From Nageia nagi (Eukaryota > Pinophyta), in NCBI GenBank assembly GCA_050084985.1, contig JBITNC010000001.1, positions 50,282,001-50,346,000 of the forward strand: DNA of 64,000 bases, in the 5' to 3' direction. Shown here piece after piece: positions 47,946 to 60,741 of this stretch (the stretch's first letter is position 1; every line of letters starts with the position of its first letter). Below the pieces are notes generated by a model. It worked only from the letters and a program-made list of their open reading frames with translations. It made no database searches and was not told where the DNA came from. Position numbers and translations under genes: made by a program.

Positions 47946-48067
47946 TCTTTATTAGCAATGATTAAGATTAGCTAAATTTTTTCATATAAATAATAATTTC
48001 CCATGCCAGCATCTATTACCTAATAATTTAGATCATTTACTTAAAGAACTTTAGTTGTTAGTAGTGA

Positions 48068-48570
48068 TTATTTTAGTGTGTCACTTTCAAATACTTCCAT
48101 TGGATGTGGATCATTCATACAGTTTTGTTCAATGATCCTTTTAAGATATACAATTTTGATACCTTCATTCAAAATTTTTACCCATTTATTTTGGAAAGGA
48201 AGAAGAAGATGACTGTAGTCTAAGGGAAGGTATCCTTCCAATTTAGCAATAAATTCTCTGCAAAGACATATTATAAATAAAGGTGGAAGATCAATTATAA
48301 CAGCATCTTGGACAACATGAATATTAGGGAAAGTTTTCAAAGTTATTTGAACTCCTTTAACTCTACCAACTACATCTACTAAGGAAGAATCTAATTATAT
48401 GATACCATCAATACATCTTGTAATATATAGCTTCATTTCACCTACAATAGCTTTAGGGATCATAGTTATTGTAGCTTTAATATCAATCATACAATTAGGG
48501 ATCAAAGTTAGGGTTTTATTATACCTATTGGAGATGGAGGGAAAACTTAAAACATGGAATAGATAGGATT
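48068..48570 (-). pseudogene. Gypsy J protease and linker
   Basis: IPNCMIDIKATITMIPKAIV (about 48,443-48,500) is the retropepsin active site (DSGAtinlmp) with DSGA changed to DIKA. Downstream, the 90-codon stretch at 48068-48340 contains VVQDAVIIDLPPLFIICLCR and AKLEGYLPLDYSHLLLPFQ, a block conserved after the protease in this gypsy group. Confidence 0.7.
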
Positions 48571-48999
48571 CTCTTCATTTACCCTTTTTTTATTATTTAT
48601 TAACTTCAAAGCTTCTTGTAAAATATCTAATTAACTTGGTATCTTTAATGCATCAAACATAGTCATCCTAAGAGTTTTCTTTAATTCTTATACAATATTA
48701 TATGGAGCATATGGGATGGACTTACTTGGTTCCACTTGTTGATGTGTTCTAAAATGTTGAGTAGCCTTTTCTTTATGATATTTAGTAATGAAAGGATATC
48801 TCAATGTGTTGGGTATTTCTTTCTTTAGGATTTCTTTTTTAGTTACAGCGAGGTTTGTTTCACTTCGGGCATTAGTACCTGAATTTAATGGAATAATACC
48901 TATATTAAATGGAACTTGATGATGTTGGTTCTAAGGTTGAACTAAAGGAGCCTTAGCTTTTTTAGGTTTAGGTTGTACTTGAGTGAAAATTTGATATTA

Positions 49000-50480
49000 C
49001 TGAGTGGTTTGAAGTTGTTGTAGAACTACTAAAGAAGTTGCTTTAGTTTGAACACAATTTGCTTGTTCTCTAGCATATCTCGGAAGCCAAAAGTTTTCCA
49101 TTGTGAGATCAGTAGCAAGATCTAATGTAGGTTACACCATCTATTTAGAATGTAAGCCCAAGTACTGATGTTGATACACCACACATGAATCTAGAAAATG
49201 AAGAGCTAAACATGGTGGACACCATTCTGCAATGCTCAAAGTAACACTATGTACAGGACTAGTCATAATAGCATTTTCAATTATTTTAGGAGGATTTGTC
49301 TATTCTAGTTGGTTGAACTTGGATTGGAATCTTGGTTGATATTAATTATCATATCTTCTATAATTAAAACCATGATTCTACCTTTCTTGTAGAGTGAGCT
49401 TATTGGTTAGATTCTTGATAGTTACCTCCAACTACCTTATTCTTTCCTCTTCTTAAGATTTAGGTTTAGTACTAGTACTTGTGGATGCAAGTGTGGGTAA
49501 TTTTGGTAACTAATTTTGGATAATAGGTTTGCAAGGAGGTGGTAAGGCTAGAAATCCAATATGACCTATTTTTGGAGCCTATTTGGAAGGCAAATTCAAA
49601 AATAAAGGTATGATTATTCTATGCTACATTTTACCAGAGGACACCAAGGTATGTTTTGTGATTTTTACTATTTAGTAAACATGTGGGAATGTATCTTTTG
49701 ACATAAAAATAAGAATATTGAGATCAAAAAGAAAAAATTTTCTATAATACACTAGAGCTTGTACATTTGTTGGTCTAATCCTTGTTAGTATGGACTTCCA
49801 TGTTCTTTCAAATCTAATATTGAAATCATCAATGGATTCATGAGGATGTCATTTGATACATGATATGAGGATAATGAATGTGCTATCATCACCATTTGTA
49901 GCAAATATTTTAATTAAATCCTAGCATAACTTTCCACATGAATTTATATATTGGGGAGTAAGAGTTCTGAACCACTCGGCTACTTTACCTTCAAAAGAGT
50001 GTGATAGTAACCTTGTCATCATGGTTTCATTAGTAATATCAAAGCTTGAAACCAATAAAGATATGTGTTAATAATGTTCATATGGCATATTTTTAGAGCC
50101 ATCATACTTAAGCAAAACTTTAAAAGCTACTTGAGGTATAGGAGGTGAATTAGCAGCAACAACCAAAGGATGACTATTATTCTAGGTAAGAAAATCTACT
50201 AGTTGAGCCATACTTGGAGAATGGGTAGGAGACAAAGAATTTTTAGGGATTGAATCAAATACAATTGATAGTGGGATTTCCCTTAAAGGGACCAAAGGAG
50301 ACACAACCCAAGAAATATTTTACCTAGTCCTCCTATGAGGAATTAACAGCTCTTGAAATCTAGGCTGTCTAAGGGAATTTCTAGCACTACTTCTAGTTAG
50401 TCTACATTTTGGAGGTGCCAAGTTTCAAAACATTAATTGGTTAATAGTAGAATCACCAATAAGGTTAAAATAACCTTATA
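49000..50480 (-). pseudogene. Gypsy J gag, decayed
   Basis: VAFKVLLKYDGSKNMPYEHY (about 50,090-50,150), then SFDITNETMMTRLLSHSFEG, KVAEWFRTLTPQYINSCGKL and HESIDDFNIRFERTWKSI, the Retrotrans_gag signature. A Cys-containing EWCPPCLALHF stretch near 49,210-49,240 may be the nucleic-acid-binding tail. Numerous stops. No ATG start was chosen. Confidence 0.72.
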
Positions 50481-50614
50481 ATATTGAAGGATTTAATTGA
50501 TAGCCCACCAGATAAGGCTATCAAGCTTACCTATGCTCACTAAAAATGGAATTTAGCTCATGTCCCATTGAGTGTGCAAAAAATGAAACTTGCTACTATT
50601 GATCGGTATAGCAT

Positions 50615-52410
50615 AACCTCCAAGGGTTTGGTTTGGTCATGTTCTCCATTTCCTATAATGGTAGGTTCCTTAAAAGAGCAAAAGGTGGTGGGGATGCACT
50701 TGTATTGGTTTTCTACTCAATCTCCAATTTATAGTCTGGTTTCTATCTATATTCAAGGTTAAAAGTAATAGAAAAGGAATGAAAGGATAAAGAGTTATAG
50801 GAAAGAGACAAGTAAATAAAAAGAACTAAAATAAGAAATATACAACCTAATCATTGCAGCACAGATAGTAATCCAAAGCCAAAATTAAGAATAGCAAACT
50901 ATCTTGCACCTAGGGTCTTGTAATCATAATACACAACCATAATTTGAAGAAAATATTTCACATATAACATCATAAAAGCAATAAATAGCCACTTTGTTGC
51001 AAGAGGGCAAAGCATTGTTTGTTTGTATTATTATATGTGAATAGATATTACAAATTTGGGCAAATTTACTAAAATGTCCAACCTTTTTTATCTCTAAGAG
51101 TTAGCTATTTATATAACTTCTTCCCCTTCTTAGGTGGTTGGGTTTTATTAATATACATAATTGCTAGCATTGAATGAAACAACTAAAATAGCACTATTTA
51201 CATAAATACTACAACTATATTAGATTACATAGTGAATAACTACCAACAACATGACTATCTAAGAATTTGCAATTTTTGAATAGCCATGTCCATAGAGCTG
51301 CAATCCTTCTAACATATTATTGATTGTTCCTTCTTTGGCCCTATAGCTGATTGAAGATCACATTGTAGCTATTTGAGTAATTATTTGATTATAATTTTAT
51401 GGGTACAATTTGGTACGATGCTCTATCAGCTTGTATCTACTTCTCTACAATCTTTACGATCTCTACTGTAGATGTCAGTAATCAGAGTAATGGTGGTTGA
51501 TAGATATTATGTTAACTTGGTTCAAGAAGAAAGTGCCACTGTTATGTGAAAATGAGTTAGTGTCGACATATTAACAAGGACCTAAGGTTCAAACACTTAA
51601 GATAAAGTGGACCTAGGTGTTCCTTCTTATGCATTACTCTTACCTTTGCTTAGTGGGTTTTATATTCTTTGTCTAAGCTTTGTAGATGATTTTACTCTTT
51701 CAAGACCTGCTAATTTTAATCAAAAACTATGACATCATCACTCAAAATCGATGGGCTTTATTGATGATCTTCAAAAATCTTCACCTACCATTGCTTATTC
51801 TAAGACCTACTAATTTCAATCAAAAATTATGACATCATCACTCGAAATTGATGGGCTTTATTGATGATCTCTAAAAATCTTCACCTGCCATTGCTTGTTC
51901 TAGAAGTCACTGATTTTAATCAAAAACTATGACATTATCACTTAAAATTAGCAAGCTTTGTTTGATGTCTTAGATCTAAATTTATGCAAGTCCTAGACAC
52001 TTGTATCAATAATTCTCGAACACTCTAAATGAATAAACATAACTTTTGAACATTCTTATTTGCATAATTCTTGGGTATTCTTTACGATTCTCCTTGGTAC
52101 TCTTAAGAAAATAACATAACTCTCGGGTTCTCATAACTCTTGAACACTAAAAAATAAAAGAATAAAGGATAACATGACTCTTATTCACATAAATCCCAGG
52201 TATTCTTATTTACAAAACTGACACTCTAAGAGAAAGAAATGAGAAGAGGGGGGATTAAAGAATGAAAGAATACAAGAATTTACAACTCATGAAGACTCTA
52301 AGAGAATAATATGTCTCATGGGTATACATAACTTCTAGGCACTAAAGAATAAAAGAATAAAGGATAATTTATAATTACTCTAATTTGGAGTGTAATTTTG
52401 AAATAATACA
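50615..52410 (-). repeat. 5' LTR of gypsy J
   Basis: 1,796 bases, partner of 38396-40208. It keeps the 100-base array (copies at 51719, 51819, 51919). A clear primer-binding site was not found next to 50,614, and the LTR edge is uncertain by several bases there. Confidence 0.75.
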
Positions 52411-52415
52411 ATTAT

Positions 52416-53080
52416 CTATCAATCTTTGCATCTCTCTCATTTTTTCATCAAGCTCAAATATTTGCCATGTTCATCAAATATGTTTCATTTCAAGAATGTT
52501 TACCTTAGAATCATAAATGCAAGGAGTGATACGAATTCTAAAGTAGGAGCCATAGTAAACAATAAGGGATTGTAGGATCTCTTTTAAGCCTTTACACACA
52601 GTAAACACATAATCAATATACTGCTTGAATAGATATAAATTCTCGAGAATGGTATGGAATTGAATGAAAACTTGTAGCTCCAAGTAGCATAGGAAAATAT
52701 AAGCATAAACAATTGCAAAATTACTATCAATTGGAGTCCTTTTTTCCTAAAAAATATTTCCATTAAACTCAAGAAAATGCTTAGTAAAGACTAGCCTTGC
52801 TAAATTAAAAATAAATTTTATCAAAATTGGGCTAAATTTATTGTTGATGAAGTATTAAAGAGCAATCAAACCACCTTTTGTAGGAATGCTTGAGTAGAGG
52901 CTTTCAAAATCAAATGTAAAAAGAAGATGATTTGAAGGAAAAACATTCTCATGAAGGATCTTCATCACATTCAATGAATCTTGTAGATGGTTTTGTTGCT
53001 CTAACAAAATTAGGAGAAGTTGATAGTGAAGCCATTTGGATGCAAGATCCAACACATTAGATTTTTCTTATTATTAGCTA
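52416..53080 (-). pseudogene. Penelope-like element reverse transcriptase relic
   Basis: One minus-strand frame, broken only by a TAA, a TAG and stops near the end, reads VLDLASKWLHYQLLLILLEQ, DSLNVMKILHEN, then FTFDFESLYSSIPTKGGLIA (motif A, 52,871-52,920), HFLEFNGNIF, TPIDSNFAIVYAYIFLCYLE (motif B region, 52,681-52,745) and YLFKQYIDYVFTV (motif C, 52,601-52,620, YIDD now YIDY). This order and the SLY.(N/S)IP and N-F-A-x-x-Y-A-x-x-F motifs are those of Penelope-like elements and differ from LTR or LINE RT. Telomere-related RTs lack this combination. No GIY-YIG endonuclease was found. Gypsy J abuts its left end. Confidence 0.78.
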
Positions 53081-53555
53081 ACAAATTTTCCTTCGTGACA
53101 TATTTCTAGAAAAGTTGACATTGAAAAACTTAATAAATGAAATAAAATTATTTAATAAAAATTAAGAGGCTAGTATTTCTCCAAATTTATATCTCATCAT
53201 TGTTTGTGAGGTACTACAAATTGTTATAGACCTAACTATAGGTGAACCACTTGTAAAGCACTACAAACCATCGCAACTCATCTACAAGCTTCTACAAATC
53301 ATAGTTGTTGTAAACTATTATATCTATCTTGAAGACGGATGCTCTTTTACTATGTCATAAGCCATAAAACTTCCCCAAAACATATGTAATGACACAAGAA
53401 GTATTTACTTTTATTTGTAATACATTTTCTACCTATATCATATTTAATCATTCATGGGAAGTTAAAGAATAGTTATTTAGTTTCATGAATGGGACTTTTA
53501 GTATTTAAGATGAGTGGTATTTTGTGGACTCATCACATGCTCCTTGGATAATACA
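53081..53555. other. Unassigned spacer
   Basis: Between the Penelope-like relic and copia E. The sequence CTTGTAAAGCACTACAAACC and similar CTACAAA blocks recur at 53,210-53,300, suggesting a small diverged repeat. No open frame of note. It may be the 5' part of the Penelope-like element or independent. Confidence 0.35.
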
Positions 53556-53960
53556 TGTTAGAATTTGTAATGTAATATTGTGTAATATTTCTATTTAATG
53601 TAAATTCACTTAATACTTAAAGTATCATTAGATACCTTAAAGTATTAAAAGAATAAAAATAGGAATAGGATTAAAAATAGGTAAATGATTAAAATTAGAA
53701 AAAGGATTAATTATAGAGTGGGTTTCTTTTTATAGAAAGAGAAGAACTCTCCCCTCTCAGTTACACACAATTGTAATGCAAGCTTTGATATAGGTTTAGA
53801 GTGTGTGTGAGAGAGAGAAGATTTTGTAAAAGAGGTCCTTGATAATAAGAAGATCTTAGTGGATGTACTCCTAAGGATGGAGGAACCACTTTATATCTTA
53901 TGTTATTTGTGAGATTGGATTGAGTTATTATGCTAATATACTTGTAAAACAATTTAGAGT
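53556..53960 (+). repeat. 5' LTR of copia E
   Basis: It begins TGTTAGAATTTGTAATG and carries the family landmarks TTAGTGGATGTACTC and GGAGGAACCACTTTATAT. It is a diverged member of the A/C/F LTR family, about 405 bases. Its 3' end fades into AT-rich sequence near 53,960, and no primer site is preserved there. Confidence 0.65.
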
Positions 53961-55749
53961 TTTATAAAACTATATATTTTTTTATATAAAACTATTTTTT
54001 TATATTATAAAAAAAATAATAAAAATAAAAATATTTGTTTGCTATCTTTATAGTTTCCAAAGCACACATGTAGCCCAAGGGCTCGCAAACACGACCCCCC
54101 TTGGGATGGCACGTTGCACTAGAATGGCATGCTACTCCCTCAAGGGGTGTGCCCCCTAGCCCCTTTATGTTTTATTTTTTAAAAAATTATTTTATTAAAA
54201 AAATAATAATATATATACATAATATTTATATATATTTATGAAATATATATAAATAAAGTTTTTTTTTATATTTTTTGTAATATATATATTATATATATAT
54301 ACACCAAAAATATATGTATTTATTTAAAAAACAAAAAAATAGGAGTTCCCATTTTAAAACAAAAAGGGGGTGTTTTTTAAGTTATTTTTTAAATAGGGGA
54401 ATCTTTAAAAATAAATATAAAAAAGTGGGGGGCATTTTTTAGAAAGGTTTAGACTTTCTTTTTTTTTGGCTAATTTTTTTATATATAATTTTTTAAACTA
54501 ATATTTCTCTATTTGCTAATTTTACCTTAAGTGCAAGTTATTTTAAAGAAATGTTTTTAGCATGCATAGATTAGTCTTAAGATTAATGTCAAGTATGCAT
54601 GGATTAATTATGTATGCACAAATTAATATTGTTTTATGTTGTAATGCATGTTTATTGCTATGCACATATGTGGTTAGATAATTTCTTCTTGCATTATTTT
54701 TTTCCTAATGCATAGTACTAAATAAATTAAAAAATTTAATATATGGTTTATTTTCTTTGACCTTATACATATGGTTGCATAAAAGTTCACTTAAATACTT
54801 GCTTATAAATGCTATGTTAACTTGCAAATAAAGAATTTTTTTAAGTCCATTTTTTAAGTAACAAGAAGGAGAACTCCTCATTTTTTATAGTGAACCTTTG
54901 TAAAGAGATCCATTAAGGGTTGTGACAAAACCCATTAGACTCTTAGGTTTATTTTTTGTTATTTAAAATTAATGAACTTTTGTAAAGAAATCCATCAAGA
55001 GTTGTAACAAACCCATTGGACTCTTTGGTTTATACTTATGGATGATGTTGGATGTAGTTTTATTTTTAAAGTACTTTATTTATTTTTTACTTTTACTTTA
55101 TATGTAAAGTACATAAACATTGAAAATTTCTTCCCCCTAAAATGAACACATCCGCATGTTTTTTTCACAACATGACTTGTTTGGGGATCCATGAAGTGAG
55201 GATAAGGCAAATTGGAGCCTTTTAATCTAATGATCTAAGTGGTGAAATTTTTTTACTTTTTAATTGCTCTTAAATCCTCTTTTGGTATGAATTTAACTCC
55301 ATATAAGTGGATAGTCATGTGTGTAGTGATATCACATGTCTTTCTATCCATTCAGGGATTATCCTTATAAACTAAGAGGAAAATTGAAAATTTAATCAAG
55401 ATAATTAATTTGGTCAATCCAACATATGTCACAACCTTGGAAAATAATTAGTGCTTCTTCTTGTGAGAGTACATAATTGCCCAAGGAGAACTAGTTAAGG
55501 ATTGGTAAGACCTAGGCTCCTTGTGGGCATCTGAGTGAAAGCCTAATTTTAGATAAGAAAATAAGCCTCAACTTTTTCCTCTCTTTGGTTATACTTGGTG
55601 ATGAAGATGTTGGATGTATGATTTTGATTCTTGTTTACAATTAAGCAATTGATTTGTTGATTAGTTCAAATATGTATTTGTATAATTAATGTATTTAAAT
55701 TCAACATGTATGCTTACATTATTTATCTCCTTCATATTATTTTGTAGTA
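53961..55749 (+). other. 5' leader of copia E
   Basis: AT-rich with an isolated GC-rich block (54,060-54,170). From about 54,840 it matches the leaders of A and C in opposite orientation (e.g. TGTGTAGTGATATCAC and AAAGCCTAATTTTAG). It contains, near 55,480, the unoccupied counterpart of the CACTA insertion site seen in C. Confidence 0.6.
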
Positions 55750-56600
55750 ATGGGAGTCTCCAAGCATATCTTAGATGGTTCCAACTATGGTATTTAGAAA
55801 CCTAAGAAGAAGGTAAAACTTCAAGCACAAAAAATTTAGATGATTATTAATGAAAACTAAGTTGCTCCATCAAAGGAGAAGGAACTTGAAGCTTATAATA
55901 CTAAGAATGATTTGGAAATTTCTATGATTTTTCATGTAATTTTAGATGAGATTCTTCTCATGATATCTTCTTCAAATACTACAAAGAAAGCTTGGGATAA
56001 ACTAAAGAGTATCTACCTTGGCATATAATTTTTCAGAGGTTTACCATTCTTCATAAGTTACTTCAATCATGTCAAGAGAAAAATAAAAGTGTGGCTATAT
56101 ATTTGAATAAGATTATTGACCTTAAGACCTAGCTTGTAGGGTGTGGTTGTAATTGAATTAATAATGAGTTTCTAAATTTTATCATCCTTCAAAACCTCTT
56201 TACTAAATTTAATCAGTTTATGATTGTTATTAAAATTAAGATGATGAAAAAAAAGTGTTCTCCTTGAAACATTTATCAAGGTTTCTCTTGAAGCATGAAC
56301 AAACACTTAATAATAAAGTGTTGATCACCAATCTTAAGAAGCCATCTATGGCACTTGGTCCAATGAAGCCTCACTTCAAAAAGAAGAGCCATAACCAAAA
56401 GGAGGGTTATAATGCTCTTAAGAAAAACTTCAAAAAAGGTGAGAAAAAGAAGAATTATGATCATGATAAGTCAAAGAAAATCAAGTTCAAATTTGATAGA
56501 ATTATACTTTTTGTAACATCTATGGTCATATGGAAGCTAATTGCTTCAAGAAAAAGAAAAGGTAAGAGGAAAAAGGATCTAAAAAACCAAAGAAATTTGA
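55750..56600 (+). pseudogene. Copia E gag, decayed
   Basis: Starts MGVSKHILDGSNYGI followed by TAG where A has Trp, then LEAYNTKNDLEISMIFHVIL and ISSSNTTKKAWDKLKSIYLG (UBN2). A 138-codon open stretch at 56255-56671 overlaps the basic C-terminal part. In another frame CNIYGHMEANCFKK (about 56,510-56,560) is the zinc knuckle CxxC-G-H-x4-C with the second Cys changed to Tyr. Confidence 0.75.
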
Positions 56601-56639
56601 TAATAAGAATAAGAATAAGAATTCTACTTATGTTGTTAT

Positions 56640-57849
56640 TTTTACTCCAAGTCTCATACTTTTTCAAATGATTGGATTGTTGATTTTGGATGCATTAATC
56701 ACATGTGTTTTGAAAATAGTAAGTTTGAAAACTTTCATAAGTATACAAAAGATGCAGTTGTGATAGGTGATAATTCAATCCTTGATGTTCAAGGTATTGA
56801 GAGTGTGTTGATATAAGAAAATATTCTTGAGAATATGCTTTATGTTCCTAAACTCACTATAAATCTCTTTTCTATAATTCAAGTTGTAAAGAAAGGTTAC
56901 TCTTGAGTTTAACTCACACTTTTAGTGCATGAAAAAAGGGTCTTACCACTTTGGTAAAAGGTTTAGTGAAAGATGATCTTTACATTGTAGATATTTTTCA
57001 ACAAAGATATGCCTTACAACTAATGTTTGCTCTAGAGGCAATCTTTAACACTATCGATTAGGCCACCTAAACCATAAGAACATTTAAGTTATGAAAGATC
57101 ATGAACTTATGGAAGGTTTTCCTACAATTTCACCTACAATTAGTCTTTGTGAGAAGTGTATTATAGGTAAAATAAATCAAAAAAAAATTTAAAACATAAG
57201 GCAACTAGAGAAACTCAATCCCTTCAACTTGTGCATACATATTTGATATTTCCAACTAAGTCACTTGGAGGAGCATCCTATCTATTGACCTATATTGATG
57301 ATTATAGTAGGATGACATTTGGTTATCTTATTGAGCACAAGAATCAAACCTTTGATAGGTTCAAATATTTCAAAACCTTGGTAGAAAATTAGTATGGATT
57401 CAAAATCAAGATGTTGATATTTGATAATAGGGGTGAGTATAATAGTAATGAATTCAATATTTTTTGTACTAAGTATGAAATCAAGAGGTAGTTTACTATC
57501 CATTACACTCCTTAGCAAAATGGTATATCTGAAAAGAATAATGGAACCATTCAAGAAATGGAAAGATGTATGTTGAGAGATCTTTCTAGCTTTTTATGGG
57601 GTGAAGCTATAAATACTATAATCTACATATTAAATAGGTGTCCTACAAAAGCAGTTGAAGGTAAAACTTTGTATAAGGCATAGATAAGAAAGAAACCTAA
57701 TATCTCTCACTTTAGGGTCTTTAGTTGTGATGCTTATGCCTTTGTTGTTCTTGAGAAAAGGAAAAATCTAGATAAAAGATTTAAAAAGTGTATTTTTATG
57801 GGTTATGACAATCATCATAGAGGCTACACGCTATACCAACCTTTCTCTA
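56640..57849 (+). pseudogene. Copia E protease and integrase, cut by element F
   Basis: Protease WIVDFGCINHMCFENSKF (D-F-G for D-S-G), then the pre-integrase block (LGHLNHKNI, LCEKCIIGKINQ). Integrase follows: YLLTYIDDYSRMTFGYLIEH, IFDNRGEYNSNEF, QNGISEKNNGTIQEM, FLWGEAINTIIYILNRCP, then HFRVFSCDAYAF and KRFKKCIFMGYD. The reading ends at 57,849 where the LTR of F starts, so RT and RNase H lie beyond the nested insertion. Most stops fall where the family has Gln or Trp. Confidence 0.82.
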
Positions 57850-58350
57850 TATTGGAATGTATAATGCATTATTATAAAGGTTTTGTAATAATATTCTATG
57901 TAAGTTCACTAATACTTAAGGGTATCATTTTTACCTTAAGTATTTAAGTAAATATGATAATGTAACTTATCCTACACTTCATGTCATGAGCATGCCCTTT
58001 GGGTAAAAAGATGTGCATGTCATGCTTTTGTACATTGGGTATAAGGGTGATCCAAAGAGGAATTTTGGCCTATAAATAGAAGGCTCCCTCTTTAGATCAT
58101 ATACCAATTTGTGAAGTAAAGTTATGTTATAGGATAGTGTTTAGGAGATGAGATTAAGAGATTTATAAGAGGTTCATATTTGTGAATGAAGTAAAATCTA
58201 GTTAGTGGATGTACTCTTAGTTGGAGGAACCACTTATTTTTTTTGAGTTATCTTTGTGAGATTGTCTTCTTGAATTATCTTGATGTGAGTTTAAACTTCC
58301 ATGAGATCTTGGTAGTTTAAGATTGTATTTGTTATAGTTCAATCTCTTCA
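57850..58350 (+). repeat. 5' LTR of copia F
   Basis: 501 bases, TATTGGAATG...CTTCA, same family as A and C. A TATA-like CTATAAATAGAAGG sits at about 58,072-58,085, as in the other copies (their reverse strand), which would be the element promoter. The insertion interrupts the integrase C-terminal region of E. Confidence 0.85.
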
Positions 58351-58351
58351 T

Positions 58352-58364
58352 TTGGTATTAGAGC
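58352..58364 (+). other. Primer-binding site of copia F
   Basis: TTGGTATTAGAGC, one mismatch from the initiator tRNA-Met complement TTGGTATCAGAGC, one base after the LTR end. Confidence 0.88.
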
Positions 58365-60529
58365 TCCTTGGAGGCTCCTCTTCACTTCCTTGGTTTGAAA
58401 ACTCATCTTCAACTTGGAGGTCTTCATACTTCATCCTAATCTTCATTGGTGAGGTAAAAATATTCCAAGGTATAACCTCCTATTTTTATGTGTTGTAATT
58501 TCACATTGAAAATATGGGTATCATTATATTACTATGCAATTTTTTTACTAACATGTCTTATTGTTAGTTGCAATTTTAAAATTGTCAATTATATTGCTAT
58601 AATATTTGCATATCTTTAATTTGAAAATGTTTTCTAGTATATCAAAAGGATTGAGCAATATATATATATATACACTACATTTTTTTTTCAAATTATATGT
58701 GCAAATATTCAATAAAAATTGTATATATTTGGAATTTTTTCCAATAGATATGTAGTGTTTTTTAAATAAAAAAATATAACTTAAAAAAGAGGGGATTTTA
58801 TTGTTAAATAAAATCATATTTATAATTTATTTTTGAATATCTATATTTTTTTTGTGAGGTCGCTGGCCGACCAAACGCAATTTTTCTCCTCCTTGGTGGT
58901 GGCCTTCTTGCCCTCGCTATCTCTTTGGTGGATGTTAAATTTGTTGTTTGTTTATTTTTTCTCCCTTTTATTATTTATGGTAAAACCAAGGAGTCAAGAA
59001 GCCTAATACCAGATGCTAAACATTATAGTTTGAGCAACCTATTTAGATGCTCAACCTCATTATGTGACTTCTTTTATTATACCTTGCAGTGGTGGACTTA
59101 CTATGGCCTTCTTGCAAGCTATATGATCCCCTCACAAGGCCAAGTCCCCTTCCTCTCTTCATGTAGAGCCCCTTCCTCTCTTCGAGTGGAGCAACCAAAA
59201 CCCTAGCATGACCAAGTCCCTACATAGCCTGTAACCTGGCTCTTGCCCTTCACTTGTGATCCCACCTCACTCAATCTCCCCTCCTTGTATGGTATACCTC
59301 CTATGTAGCGCTCTTTGCTCCATCGTGGACTACCAACCTCTCTCCCTACACCACAACCTCTCTCCTTGCACCCTCTCCTCTACAATCTCTCTCCATGTTT
59401 GGCTAATTTTTTTTTACTCCATGTGCAACTAACTTTTTTAAAATAATTCCTTTTAGTGGTTGATGAGCATTTACTATTTTAGTTGCAAGCATTTTTATTT
59501 CTATTTAAAGCACTTAGAAATAAATGTATACTCCTTTTTGGTGGGTGAATTCAAGTGGAGTATGGGCTTAATCTATCATATTAAATGCATAAAGTGGAGT
59601 GTAGATGTCTCCATTCATTTATTTTTGTGGTTAAGTAATGATGACTTATTTATGTTGTCTACTTGTAGAATCTTTAATTAGTATGACAATTTTTTTTTAG
59701 GATAAACATAATTTTTTTAAGGTAAATTTTTTTGCCTAAGTATATTTTGATAATTTCATGTTGACTACAAGTTTTTAAGTAAACAAAAGTGGGGGAATAC
59801 TACTTTAATTAAGGGAAAATAAAGTGTATTCACTTAAAATTAGAATGGAGGTATACTTAGAATTTTTTTTGGCATGCAAAATACTTTTAAGGATAAAGTT
59901 AAGCTAAGTAAGCTATCTTTAGGGGTACAACTTTAAGTAAAAAGGGGGAATTTGTATGAATTATTTTTTTACTTAAATTTTAATGTATGTTGCTTGCATA
60001 ATTTTTAAGTTAATAATGCATGTTTTAGAACTTAAATTTTTATAATGCATGCTTATGATTAGTACTTATGCTTAGTACTAAAACTTTTAAAATGATGCAT
60101 ACTTATGCTTAGTGTTTAAAATTTTTTTTAAGTTAATAATGCATGCTTAAAATTCAATTTAAATGCTTAGAAATTAGATTTTTTATAGTCAATGATGCAT
60201 GCTTATTACTTAAAAATTTTAAATTATAATGCAATTTACTTCCTTATGCAAAATAGACTTGTGCAAAATTAGGAATGATGTAAAGATGTCTTTTAGGAGT
60301 TGGTAAACAAAACCCATTGGACATTTAGATTTAAAATATTGAATGGATGATATTTTGACTTATGTTCTTTTAATTTATGTCTTGCATTTTGATTTTATTG
60401 CTTATGTAAAGAAAAATACAAATATTAAAATGAGCAACCCCCAAAAATGAATACATCTGTATGTACATTTTGCAAATGTTAAAAACCATAATCTTATTAT
60501 GGTATTTGTAAATATTTAGAAATTAGACA
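58365..60529 (+). other. 5' leader of copia F, cut by element G
   Basis: The first ~100 bases (GCTCCTTGGAGGCTCCTC..., GTGAGGTAAAAATATTCC) match the reverse complement of element A's leader at 29,950-30,065. A CT-rich, relatively GC-rich segment follows (58,860-59,400) with chance frames such as 58925-59206, then AT-rich sequence matching the A and C leaders. The gag of F lies beyond the window, since G inserts at 60,530. Confidence 0.65.
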
Positions 60530-60741
60530 TGTGTCAATGACAAGTGTCATTTGAAGTTAGCTAGAGAAATTTTAGCTTAGTGCTTAGGCAAGTAAATTAG
60601 TTAGGATGAGGTGTACACTTAGTTGCACCATTTTAGGAGTTTGTTAGTTAACCACTTTTGTGGTCTATATATTGTAAATTATTCTTGAGTTAATTGAAGT
60701 ATCTTGGAGTTTTATGATCCATTCCTGCATTGGTATCAGAG
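60530..60741 (+). repeat. 5' LTR and primer site of copia G
   Basis: Short LTR of about 200 bases (TGTGTCAATGAC...TTCCTGCA, 60530-60729; the left edge could also be 60532) followed by TTGGTATCAGAG (60730-60741), a perfect match to the tRNA-Met primer site over 12 bases. CTATATATTG near 60,664 may be the TATA region. Different family from A, C, E and F. Confidence 0.75.

Larger units (their letters stand above)
38396..52410 (-). mobile_element. Large Ty3/gypsy element J
   Basis: About 14.0 kb on the minus strand, with LTRs of about 1.8 kb at 38396-40208 (3') and 50615-52410 (5'). Flanking ATTAT occurs at 38391-38395 and 52411-52415. Reading right to left: 5' LTR, gag, protease, an RNase H-like domain, RT, RNase H, integrase, a 3.2 kb extra frame, 3' LTR. 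Size and the additional RNase H domain recall the Tat/Ogre lineage, but the domain order differs. Coding parts are heavily mutated. Confidence 0.82.
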
